DNA from: Clostridiales bacterium
GTDB lineage: Bacteria > Bacillota > Clostridia > Oscillospirales > Oscillospiraceae
Direction: 5' to 3'
Length of the DNA stretch: 8,266 nt
Assembly: GCA_003533405.1 (NCBI GenBank)
Contig: DQDL01000052.1
Span: 1,201-9,466, forward strand
Made by a program: the position numbers and the translations under genes. The notes under the pieces were generated by a model. The model was not told where the DNA came from, searched no databases, and saw only the letters and a list, made by a program, of their open reading frames with translations. This document shows, piece after piece, positions 1 to 6,031 of the stretch. Position 1 is the first letter of the stretch. Each line of letters opens with the position of its first letter.

Positions 1-1034
1 TCATACGCCCACGGGTCGCAGAACTTGATCTGCTGATAGATAACGCCATCGGCTCTGTACTCCTTACACAGGTCGTTGACATACGCCTTGCGGCCGTAGA
101 CCTTCTCCATATTCATGGTGCGGGGGCACTGCCCCATATAAACATAATGGCGGCAGACCTGAGTAAATGCATCCTCCTCGTCGTTTAGCTCAATGGGAAC
201 TCTGCCCGGGAACGAACCGAAGCAGTAGCGATCGACGCAGACATATGCGCCGCAATCCTCGATGAGCTTGATAACACCGCTGTCATCGATCTCCGAGCCC
301 ACGAGCGCCAGCCTCGCACGGTATGGCCTGTCGTCGGGCTGCCTGGTCTTTATCTCCTCAAGCGTCTCGCGAAGCTTGTCAACGATGAGATACTTCGGCG
401 CAACATAGGTAGCCAGCGTCAGGACATGGAACTCATAGGCCGTAATTCTCGGCTTATCGTCCTTTCTGAACTGCCCTATCGCCTGAATTATCTCGCAAAT
501 CTCGTTATGCTCCTTGACGGCCGCCCTGATGGCAGCGTCGGAGGTGTCGATGCCGTAGTTTTCCGCAAGCGGAGTTAGAATGTGGTTTTGGCACTGAAGC
601 TTCATAAGCTCAACGCCGTTATCGTCGGCCTTGAGCGGTATCTCCATATACTCGTAGAAAAATTTGCTGTCGCCGCCGTCCATGGTGTGAAGCAGCTCCA
701 TATTCTCGCCGCAGCGGTTCATCATTGTGCAGCCGTCGGGCGTAATGAGGCAGTCGGCAAAGTTATAGCCGCCCTCAATTGCCCTTTCAAGCAGCGCCCG
801 GCTGGTCTCGCACAGGAAGCTTGTCATGTAGTATGTAGCAATATCCATAGAACCCGTATTGGGCGCAAACAGGCGAATACCGAATGCGTTGCCAAGATTT
901 AATAGCGGTTCCGGAATATTCTCACACAAGAACGCCGCACAGACCTTACCCTCCTCCTTCGCTTGGGCGATCAACTCGTTGTTCGCCGTCTGAAGGAGGT
1001 CTTCAAAGTAGCCTAAATGTTTCAAGTCTCTCAT
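1..1034 (-). CDS. 2-hydroxyacyl-CoA dehydratase subunit, HgdB/BcrC-like family (3' end outside window)
   Basis: The visible 344 residues read without a stop from ATG at 1034 to the left edge. The family (2-hydroxyacyl-CoA dehydratase, HgdB/FldB-C/BcrC type) forms cytoplasmic iron-sulfur subunits that, once activated by an ATP-dependent activator, remove water from 2-hydroxyacyl-CoA or reduce benzoyl-CoA. Family-like features are the N-terminal CENIPEPLL stretch (37-45), the segment ending TPDGC (98-102), the cysteines at 95, 102 and 108, QCPRTMNMEKVYGRKAY in the second half, and KFCDPWAY at 337-344. C102 and C339 are good candidates for [4Fe-4S] ligands. Family members usually have about 370-430 residues, so only a short C-terminal part is missing. 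A GGGGGA ribosome site lies 6 bases upstream of the ATG. Neither the partner subunit nor the activator is in view, so the substrate is unknown. The assignment rests on motif recognition. Confidence 0.83.
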   Translation of the reverse strand, partial: MRDLKHLGYFEDLLQTANNELIAQAKEEGKVCAAFLCENIPEPLLNLGNAFGIRLFAPNTGSMDIATYYMTSFLCETSRALLERAIEGGYNFADCLITPDGCTMMNRCGENMELLHTMDGGDSKFFYEYMEIPLKADDNGVELMKLQCQNHILTPLAENYGIDTSDAAIRAAVKEHNEICEIIQAIGQFRKDDKPRITAYEFHVLTLATYVAPKYLIVDKLRETLEEIKTRQPDDRPYRARLALVGSEIDDSGVIKLIEDCGAYVCVDRYCFGSFPGRVPIELNDEEDAFTQVCRHYVYMGQCPRTMNMEKVYGRKAYVNDLCKEYRADGVIYQQIKFCDPWAY

Positions 1035-1080
1035 CAATTTTCCCCCGTTTAGTTTTATACAAGCATATTAATACTGCGTA

Positions 1081-1103
1081 AAAATATTGCTTGTTAATAT
1101 TTT
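1081..1103. repeat. 8-bp perfect inverted repeat overlapping the -10 region (possible operator)
   Basis: AAAATATT (1081-1088) and AATATTTT (1096-1103) are perfect inverted arms around a 7-base centre GCTTGTT. The repeat overlaps the predicted -10 box and start site of the dehydratase gene, which is the place expected for a repressor operator. The arms contain only A and T, so the repeat could be chance in an AT-rich spacer. No regulator is identifiable. Confidence 0.35.
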
Positions 1104-1127
1104 ACCATTGCAGTCATTTTAATTCAA
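1099..1127 (-). promoter_or_regulatory. Predicted sigma-A-type promoter of the dehydratase gene
   Basis: On the minus strand TTGAAT (1127-1122) and TAAAAT (1104-1099) are separated by exactly 17 bases. This would start transcription near 1092, leaving a leader of about 58 bases before the ATG at 1034. The spacer is almost exactly one arm of the 16-bp inverted repeat at 1107-1122. The prediction is from sequence only, and the AT-rich gap offers weaker alternatives. Confidence 0.5.
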
Positions 1128-1258
1128 TCAGTTTATGTATTTTCTCCAATATGTCTAGTCTATTTGAAGATTTTTGTGCATGTTGACGATATTTAATTAA
1201 ATTTGTATAAAGAAAAACCGCCGAGCGTTTGAACTCAGCGGCTTAAAATGACTGCAAT
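1107..1258. repeat. Widely spaced perfect 16-bp inverted repeat
   Basis: ATTGCAGTCATTTTAA at 1107-1122 is the exact reverse complement of TTAAAATGACTGCAAT at 1243-1258, with 120 bases between the arms. The match stops abruptly on both sides of each arm. The enclosed segment holds the terminator hairpin of the coiled-coil gene, and the left arm fills the spacer of the dehydratase promoter. The 152-base unit could be a small non-autonomous element with terminal inverted repeats, a paired regulator-binding site, or a long-range RNA stem in readthrough transcripts. No flanking target duplication is visible, so the nature of the repeat is open. Confidence 0.6.
1209..1241 (-). terminator. Rho-independent terminator of the coiled-coil gene
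   Basis: Read on the minus strand, CCGCTGAG (1241-1234) pairs with CTCGGCGG (1225-1218) with one U-G wobble around an 8-base loop. The run TTTTTCTTT (1217-1209) follows directly. It lies about 50 bases after the stop codon at 1291, in the right place to end that transcript before the dehydratase promoter. Confidence 0.82.
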
Positions 1259-1290
1259 ATCTGTTTTTCGGCAAACGGGGACGGTTTATA

Positions 1291-1749
1291 TCAGTTTCTG
1301 CCGGGGATGGTGAATATGCCCGATTCGACAAGCTCCTTAAGACCCTTGTGAGACTCGTACAGGACGAGCAGGCGGCTCTCGATAACTGCCCACTTTTCGT
1401 CGATCTCAACATCGGCGGCGGCAAGGCGCTTCTGGGCAACATCCTCAGCATCGCTGATGATGCTCTCTGCCTGCTTCTGGACATCGGCGAGCAGTGCCTC
1501 TGACTTCTCCTCACGCTTTCTCATATTCTCAAGATAGGTCTCGACGGTTGCCTGCGCAACCTCAAAGAGGTTATTTATCTGTGCCGATGCCTCTGCGAGC
1601 GTGCCGGATTCCTCGACCTTGATCTCGTAATTATTAATGGTTGCCTGAAGCTCTGCGACCTTGGCCTTAAGCCTCTCGATCTCCTGCTCCTGATCGTGCA
1701 TGACCATCATCATTTCGTTCTTGGAAAGATTCATTGAATCGATTTTCAT
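1291..1749 (-). CDS. DivIVA-like coiled-coil protein of unknown function
   Basis: This 152-residue, charged, almost wholly helical protein has no signal peptide or membrane segment. A first coiled coil spans about residues 18-47 (EIERLKAKVAELQATI region). Then come a GTLAEASAQINNLFEVAQ segment (49-66), a second long helix at about 68-118 and a short C-terminal part ending IFTIPGRN. The 'AEAS..IN.LFE.AQ..V..YLENM' pattern resembles small DivIVA-related proteins that are common in Clostridia and often annotated as hypothetical. DivIVA relatives act as scaffolds at curved membranes and division sites, but the N-terminal lipid-binding region typical of true DivIVA is not evident, so I do not assign that role. 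The start at 1749 is supported by AAGGAG 9 bases upstream. The gene has its own promoter and terminator and is probably monocistronic. Confidence 0.85.
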   Translation of the reverse strand: MKIDSMNLSKNEMMMVMHDQEQEIERLKAKVAELQATINNYEIKVEESGTLAEASAQINNLFEVAQATVETYLENMRKREEKSEALLADVQKQAESIISDAEDVAQKRLAAADVEIDEKWAVIESRLLVLYESHKGLKELVESGIFTIPGRN

Positions 1750-1782
1750 TCGTCAAAGCTCCTTAACCTTTTAGTTCTTTAT

Positions 1783-1811
1783 ATTCTATCATTATTGAAC
1801 ATTTTTTGCAA
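1783..1811 (-). promoter_or_regulatory. Predicted promoter of the coiled-coil gene
   Basis: On the minus strand TTGCAA (1811-1806) and TAGAAT (1788-1783) lie 17 bases apart, about 34 bases before the ATG at 1749. Their position directly after the terminator at 1833-1860 supports an independent transcription unit. Predicted from sequence only. Confidence 0.5.
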
Positions 1812-1832
1812 GTAAATATAGTGAATAAACGG

Positions 1833-1860
1833 AAAAAGAGAGGTCGGAGCCTCTCTTTTT
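1833..1860 (-). terminator. Rho-independent terminator of the secreted repeat-protein gene
   Basis: AAAAAGAGAGG (1833-1843) and CCTCTCTTTTT (1850-1860) form a perfect 11-bp stem with a 6-base loop, starting 6 bases after the stop codon at 1867. The outer A-T pairs supply the U-run on the minus-strand transcript. The symmetry means it could work in both directions, although no plus-strand gene ends here. Confidence 0.88.
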
Positions 1861-1866
1861 CGTAAG

Positions 1867-4800
1867 TTATCTTGCTTTTATGGAGACTGTGTTACTGTAT
1901 GCCGAGGCAATGTTATTGCCGTTTACGACCTTGACGGACTTGACCTTGTAGTAATAGGTCGTGCCGGACTTTACGCTGGAGTTGGTGTAGGTGGTCTTGG
2001 TCGTACTGTCATAGTACTTGAAGTTTACGCCGTCGGTCGAGCGGTACACCCAGTACTTTGTTGCGCCGGAAACGCTGCCCCAACTGAGCTTCGGCTTGCC
2101 GCTCGATGCCGTGATGCTCACGGAGGGTGCGGCGGTGGAGACGAGCAGGCTCTTGGAGTTGCTGAACGCCGAGGCGACATTTTTGCCGTTCACGACCTTG
2201 ACGGCCTTGACCTTATAATAGTAGGTCGTGCCTACATTAGTGCTGCTGTTCTTGTAGCTGGTCTTGGTTGTGCTGTCGTAGTACTTGTAGTTTGTGCCGT
2301 CGGTCGAGCGGTAGATCCAATACTTCGTTGCGCCGGAGACTGCGCTCCACTTAAGCTGCGGCTTGCCGCCGGAGCGTGTGATGGTTATGCCCGGAGCGGC
2401 GGGCTTGCACTGGATGCTCTTTGCGGCGCTGTAGCTTGAAGCTATATCGTCGGCGCTGACGGCCTTGACCTTGTAGTAGTAGGTCGTTCCGATGGTCGTT
2501 GCGTTATTGGTGTAGCTGGTCTTGGTCGTGCTGTCATAGTACTTGTAGTTCACGCCGTCAGTGCAGCGGTAGATCCAGTACTTGACTGCGCCGTTGACCT
2601 TTTCCCAATAGATCTTAGGGTGGCCGGAGGAGGTAGTTATCTTGAGAGTGGGGGCAGAGCAGCTGAACTTTGCGGCCTTTTCATAGCTGAATGCGCCGTA
2701 GCTGCCGTTGGTGCCGATGGCTCTGACCTTGTAGTAATACTTCGTGCCGACAGCTGCGGTGGTATCGGTGAAGGTCGTGCCGGTAACGGTGGCGATCTTG
2801 TCAAATTCGGTGTTGCTGCCGGTGGTGCGGTAGACCTGATAGCTTGCTGCGCCTTCGACTGCGTTCCACGAAAGGACTATCTTGCCCTTGATGCTTACGG
2901 AGAGGGTCGGAGCCTCGCATGCAGGGAGAGTTGCGCCGCATACGGTGCACTTGTTGTCCTCGCCGTATCTGTGAGGTGCCAGAGAGCCGTAGGAGTCGCC
3001 GCACTCGGTGCAAACTGCTTTTTCCTTGCAGGTGGCAGTGCCGCCGGAGTGAGCTTCCTTCTTGCCGATGGTATACCAAATGTCCTTTATATAGATGCCC
3101 TGTGCCTCAAACTCGGGCTTGAGATCCTCCATGGACTTGCCGCAGCGCTGACAGCCGAGCCAGTGATACTGATCGTCGCTGCAATGGTCGATGTCCCTGA
3201 CATGCAGGTTTTTGAGAACATCGTCAATGGATATCGTGCCCTTTCTGATGCCTTCAATGACCTTAGCATAATTTACCGAGCCGATGAGGTCGAGAAGCTG
3301 CTTATAGCTGATGTCGCCGAGGAGGTTGAGCGTCGGGTGCAAGTCGTGACCCGTGCACTTATCGATGAGCTTATCGTCGGTCGCCGGAACGGTGGCCTTC
3401 TCGTCCATGTAATAGTTATGGCAGATAATGCACTCATAATAGGTCTTTGTGCCGTCCTCGGTGCAGGTGGCGGGCGTGCCCTCTATCTTCTTGAGGTGCT
3501 TGCACCCGCCGGAGCAAGGCTTAAAATATGTGTGACCTGAGCTGAGCTTTGCATTGCATCCGAGGCAGTAGGTGTCGCCGGTGTAGCCTGCTTTGAAGTC
3601 GGTGGGCTCGGTGGCATTTCTGACTTCCGTTCCGCCATCGTGGTTATACGGGTCACGCTGACCGTCGTCGTAACCGCAGGTGCGGCAGATGTTGCCGGAG
3701 TGGCAGGTGAGCGTTTTCTCGGTGATATTGTGGGCGCTCTTGGTATCTGCATACACATAGCCGCAGAATTTACACTCCTTCCAGTGGTCGTTGACATTGC
3801 TTCCCCACTGCATGAGGGCGGCGTTTGCAGTCTCAGTGATGGCATTCTTTATATAGTGCTGCTGATATGCGATAACGGTATCGGCCTTTGCGACCTCATT
3901 CGTAAGTTCACTGTCGGTCCAGCACTTGCCGCATTCGCTGCATTCCCAGTACTCGACATTGCCCTGATGCTTGTCGACAGCGTCAGCGCAGGTCGCCTCG
4001 ACGGCATCGTGATGGATAACGACATTGGTGCTGGGGTCTGTGTGCTTACAAAGCTTATCGGTCTTGTGGCCGGTCTCGATGAGAACGCCGCAGTTTGCGC
4101 AGTAGATATCGCCGCTGTAGCCTTCGCTGTTGATGGTGGCATCGACTGCATTGCGGGTCTCTTTTACCAGATGATTGTTGGGGTCGGTTTCACCGTAGGC
4201 AAAGCCGCAGGTAGTGCAGACAGCCGGAGACTGGCAGTCTGCCGTGCCGCCGGTGTGCGTGCCGGTATTCTTTCGGGTGTGGCAAACGATGCATTCCTGA
4301 GCATGATATGCCGTGCCCTCAACGGTGAACTCTACCCATGCGTAGTTATGGCCGGTGGCCTTGATGGTAACATCGCTTTTCTTGCTGTACTCGCCCGTGC
4401 CGTCGGCATTGGCGTAGTACTTGCCGCAGGCGGTGCACTCATAGTACGGCAGGTTGCCATCCTTGTCGCAGGTCGGGGCGGTGTAAGCGTGCTCTGTAAG
4501 CTCGGGATGCTTGCTTGCGTCCTTTGCTATCTCGGTATCACTGCGGCTTGCATACTTGGTTTTGAGGTCTGCATCCTTAAAGTATGTATTGCACTCATCG
4601 CAGAACCAGTATTCAAAATTGCCCTTCTGCGAGCAGGTGGCATCGGTGTATTCCTTGTGCGTCACCTTGTCGGCGGGGTGATTGTTTGCATCGGTCTTGC
4701 CCTCAAGCTTGAGGCTCGTGAGCGTGGTGGGCAGAGTGCCTGCCTCGTCCTTAAAGACATCGCCGCACTCATCGCAAGACCAATACTCGGCCATGCTTCT

Positions 4801-5457
4801 TGTGCCGCAGGTACCGGCGGTGGGCTCATGGTAGGTAAGCGGCATTTTGTGGGTCGTGAGCTTTGCAAGCTTGCAGGCATCCACGGTGGTCACATTGATG
4901 CCGTCGGCATCGGAATAGCAATAGCCGCAGGTATTGCACTTGTAGTACCTGATATTGCCCTCGTGTGCGCAGGTGGGCTCGGTTGCAGGAACCTCAAACA
5001 AATTCTGTCCAAGCACATGGCTTGCGCATGCGGCCTTAACGGTGAGCGTTACGACATTGCTCTTCTCGACATCCTTTGCGACCGATCTGCCAAGGAAGGT
5101 CCCCTGCCAGTAAACGACGCAGCGGATGTTCAGCGTTTCATGAACATTGGCGACGGTCAGCTTGCTGCCTGTGCCGAGCTTAGCCCCGTCAAACAAGGCA
5201 AAGAACTCGTCAATGGTCTTGGTGTACAAAAGCTTGTCATCATCGACCTTGCTGTTGTCATACCAAATGTACTCAAGCGGCGCTTCCGCTTTTGTGTTGA
5301 CAGCCGTGATTGAAAACTCGGCAGCCTCCCCCGCTTGGACCGTGACGCCAGTCGGCTGGCTTAGTATCGTGGTGTTTCCGATAGCAAATGCGTTTATCGG
5401 CAGAAGCGAGAACACCATAACAATCGCCAGCGTCAGACTAAACAGTCTTTTCTTCAT
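1867..5457 (-). CDS. Large secreted protein: Ig-like domain, CxxC-repeat array and four FnIII repeats
   Basis: This 1196-residue exported protein is probably at or outside the cell surface. Residues 1-25 are a signal peptide (MKKRLFSL, hydrophobic core, AFA cleavage site). Residues 31-142 resemble a bacterial Ig-like domain. Residues 144-845 hold 15 CxxC motifs, many in a 'TC..xGN..YY.C..CG..Y.D' context with nearby His, suggesting small metal-binding or disulfide modules. Residues 846-1196 are four fibronectin type III-like repeats with W..V.GA..Y.IYR and TTYYYKV signatures. There is no LPXTG motif, SLH domain or catalytic domain, and the protein ends right after the last repeat, so attachment must be non-covalent or absent. 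The ATG at 5457 is chosen because GGAGGAGG lies 6 bases upstream. A GTG 24 bases further upstream is in frame, but that reading would translate the ribosome site. An adhesive, scaffold or metal-binding role is inference; the exact function is unknown. Confidence 0.9.
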   Translation of the reverse strand: MKKRLFSLTLAIVMVFSLLPINAFAIGNTTILSQPTGVTVQAGEAAEFSITAVNTKAEAPLEYIWYDNSKVDDDKLLYTKTIDEFFALFDGAKLGTGSKLTVANVHETLNIRCVVYWQGTFLGRSVAKDVEKSNVVTLTVKAACASHVLGQNLFEVPATEPTCAHEGNIRYYKCNTCGYCYSDADGINVTTVDACKLAKLTTHKMPLTYHEPTAGTCGTRSMAEYWSCDECGDVFKDEAGTLPTTLTSLKLEGKTDANNHPADKVTHKEYTDATCSQKGNFEYWFCDECNTYFKDADLKTKYASRSDTEIAKDASKHPELTEHAYTAPTCDKDGNLPYYECTACGKYYANADGTGEYSKKSDVTIKATGHNYAWVEFTVEGTAYHAQECIVCHTRKNTGTHTGGTADCQSPAVCTTCGFAYGETDPNNHLVKETRNAVDATINSEGYSGDIYCANCGVLIETGHKTDKLCKHTDPSTNVVIHHDAVEATCADAVDKHQGNVEYWECSECGKCWTDSELTNEVAKADTVIAYQQHYIKNAITETANAALMQWGSNVNDHWKECKFCGYVYADTKSAHNITEKTLTCHSGNICRTCGYDDGQRDPYNHDGGTEVRNATEPTDFKAGYTGDTYCLGCNAKLSSGHTYFKPCSGGCKHLKKIEGTPATCTEDGTKTYYECIICHNYYMDEKATVPATDDKLIDKCTGHDLHPTLNLLGDISYKQLLDLIGSVNYAKVIEGIRKGTISIDDVLKNLHVRDIDHCSDDQYHWLGCQRCGKSMEDLKPEFEAQGIYIKDIWYTIGKKEAHSGGTATCKEKAVCTECGDSYGSLAPHRYGEDNKCTVCGATLPACEAPTLSVSIKGKIVLSWNAVEGAASYQVYRTTGSNTEFDKIATVTGTTFTDTTAAVGTKYYYKVRAIGTNGSYGAFSYEKAAKFSCSAPTLKITTSSGHPKIYWEKVNGAVKYWIYRCTDGVNYKYYDSTTKTSYTNNATTIGTTYYYKVKAVSADDIASSYSAAKSIQCKPAAPGITITRSGGKPQLKWSAVSGATKYWIYRSTDGTNYKYYDSTTKTSYKNSSTNVGTTYYYKVKAVKVVNGKNVASAFSNSKSLLVSTAAPSVSITASSGKPKLSWGSVSGATKYWVYRSTDGVNFKYYDSTTKTTYTNSSVKSGTTYYYKVKSVKVVNGNNIASAYSNTVSIKAR
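1870..2922 (-). repeat. Four tandem FnIII-like coding repeats (86-90 codons each)
   Basis: In ATG numbering the repeats are residues 846-931, 932-1017, 1018-1106 and 1107-1196. The last three share 'KYW.YR.TDG.N.KYYDSTTKT' almost letter for letter and are also very similar as DNA. For example, the block starting GGTCTTGG recurs at 1993, 2260 and 2518, giving periods of 267 and 258 bases. The first repeat is clearly more diverged. This indicates recent duplication of the C-terminal repeats, or their homogenisation by recombination. Confidence 0.88.
2923..5028 (-). repeat. Cysteine-rich CxxC repeat array within the secreted protein
   Basis: Fifteen CxxC pairs start at residues 174, 228, 286, 341, 389, 414, 453, 506, 562, 591, 631, 676, 769, 816 and 837 (ATG numbering). 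Four module types can be told apart. A is 'TC...GN..YY.C..CG.Y'. B is 'H...EC..C'. C is 'TC....VC..CG..YG'. D is 'RNA....GY.GD.YC..C' ending in GH. Their order is A-A-A-A, then B-C-D-A, B-C-D-A, and B-C plus a short final CTVC. A 55-residue insert without CxxC (about 703-758) precedes the last B module. Zinc binding is inferred from the paired Cys and nearby His. Confidence 0.75.
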
Positions 5458-5510
5458 GTTATTCCTCCTCCGTATATGCACATAAATTATGTTAAATGTA
5501 ATACAAAGAT

Positions 5511-5539
5511 ATTATATATTTTTCACCTCCTGACTTCAA
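5511..5539 (-). promoter_or_regulatory. Predicted promoter of the secreted repeat-protein gene
   Basis: On the minus strand TTGAAG (5539-5534) and a perfect TATAAT (5516-5511) are 17 bases apart, about 54 bases before the ATG at 5457. It diverges from the T-box promoter, whose -35 box is about 80 bases away. Confidence 0.62.
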
Positions 5540-5620
5540 GTTTTTTCGGTCGGAGCGTAAAATACCGTCATAGTGTACATATTCGCAAAAAACTTTTTGT
5601 GCATTTATTAAAATTCGGTG

Positions 5621-5649
5621 TTGACAACTCCGCTTTAAAGTGCTATACT
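5621..5649 (+). promoter_or_regulatory. Promoter of the T-box/tryptophan transporter operon
   Basis: A consensus -35 TTGACA (5621-5626), a 17-base spacer and TATACT (5644-5649) predict a transcription start at about 5656. This is a strong sigma-A-type promoter, so control would fall on the downstream leader rather than on initiation. Confidence 0.82.
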
Positions 5650-5671
5650 GCGTCCATCGAAACCGATGATT

Positions 5672-5932
5672 AAGAGTAGTAAGCTTTTCGGAAACTCACA
5701 GAGAGCCGTTGGTGCTGGGAATACGGCAGTGAAAGAAACGCTGAATGGACTTATGAGGGCAACCGAAAGCGGAAAGATCCGTTAGTAGTAGTTGACGGGG
5801 CGTGCCCGTTACAGTCACGAGCTGCATGTCAGTGCAGGTTAAGCGGATGAGTTTTTCATCAATTTGGGTGGCACCGCAGAATTTGTTTATTCTGTCCCAT
5901 ACTTCTTCGGAGGTATGGGACTTTTTGTTTTT
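5672..5932 (+). promoter_or_regulatory. T-box leader, specifier UGG (tryptophan)
   Basis: This is a transcription-attenuating T-box riboswitch that reads the charging state of tRNA-Trp. The base of Stem I pairs GC-TTTTCGG (5683-5691) with CCGAAAGC (5763-5770) and CTCA (5695-5698) with TGAG (5754-5757). AGAGAG (5700-5705) and GGTG (5711-5714) within the apical GCCGT/ACGGC hairpin (5705-5727) match conserved Stem I sequence. The specifier loop reads GAA-TGG-A, with TGG at 5746-5748. Further hairpins are ACGGG/CCCGT (5795-5809) and CTGCA/TGCAG (5822-5837). The T-box sequence TGGGTGGCACCGC is at 5865-5877. Its TGGG can pair with CCCA (5896-5899) and CAGAAT (5877-5882) with ATTCTG (5889-5894), giving the antiterminator that competes with the terminator. 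Uncharged tRNA-Trp should therefore turn the genes on. The tryptophan assignment also fits the downstream gene family. Confidence 0.93.
5894..5932 (+). terminator. T-box intrinsic terminator with UUCG tetraloop
   Basis: GTCCCATACTTC (5894-5905) pairs over 12 bp, one of them a U-G, with 5910-5921. The loop is TTCG closed by C-G, an exceptionally stable tetraloop. TTTTTGTTTTTT follows. Bases 5889-5899 are shared with the antiterminator, so the two structures are mutually exclusive. Confidence 0.93.
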
Positions 5933-5943
5933 TGGAGGATGTT

Positions 5944-6000
5944 ATGTTTATACTTAAAAGACGATGGCGTGTCCGGCGCAGCTTCGATAAAACACACTAA
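5944..6000 (+). CDS. Possible 18-codon leader ORF with one Trp codon
   Basis: The ORF reads MFILKRRWRVRRSFDKTH and stops at TAA 5998-6000, 31 bases before the trpX start. GGAGG at 5934-5938 lies 5 bases upstream of the ATG, so translation is plausible. It sits just after the T-box terminator and would be present only on read-through transcripts. It has one TGG codon (residue 8) among many Arg codons, while the three proteins downstream have none. It could be a leader peptide that couples ribosome stalling to trpX translation. However, no structure masking the trpX ribosome site is evident, and an ORF this short can arise by chance. Confidence 0.35.
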   Translation: MFILKRRWRVRRSFDKTH

Positions 6001-6031
6001 ACCATTTAACAAAAATTAAGGAGATCTAATC

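Noticed and set aside
582..902. 106-codon plus-strand open frame near the left end
   Set aside because: It is antisense to the dehydratase gene, whose minus-strand reading matches a known family throughout.
1100..1265. Target-site duplication flanking the 152-base inverted-repeat unit
   Set aside because: The bases outside the two arms (ending TTTACC on the left, starting ATCTGT on the right) do not match as a direct repeat, so an insertion event cannot be claimed from this sequence alone.
1870..2922. CRISPR-like or non-coding tandem repeat
   Set aside because: The repeats keep one reading frame, have periods divisible by three and encode conserved FnIII residues, so they are protein-coding duplications.
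2620..3540. 306-codon plus-strand open frame opposite the secreted protein gene
   Set aside because: It is another antisense shadow of the same biased, repetitive coding sequence.
3640..5313. Long 557-codon open frame on the plus strand opposite the secreted protein gene
   Set aside because: It is antisense to the Cys-rich repeats. Its Ala/Val/Gly/Cys-rich product is what the complementary strand of those codons gives. It has no domain, signal peptide or ribosome site, while the minus strand has all of these.
5458..5481. GTG start at 5481 for the secreted protein
   Set aside because: It would translate through the GGAGGAGG ribosome site and place MHIRRRNN before a complete signal peptide. 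ATG 5457 is correctly spaced from that site.
5523..5531. Perfect AGGAGGTGA on the minus strand
   Set aside because: No start codon lies at a proper distance downstream, and it falls in the spacer of the predicted promoter, so it would not be in the transcript.
5939..6019. Alternative 26-codon ORF starting at ATG 5939
   Set aside because: The GGAGG touches the start codon with no spacing, so initiation there is unlikely. The ATG at 5944 is better placed.
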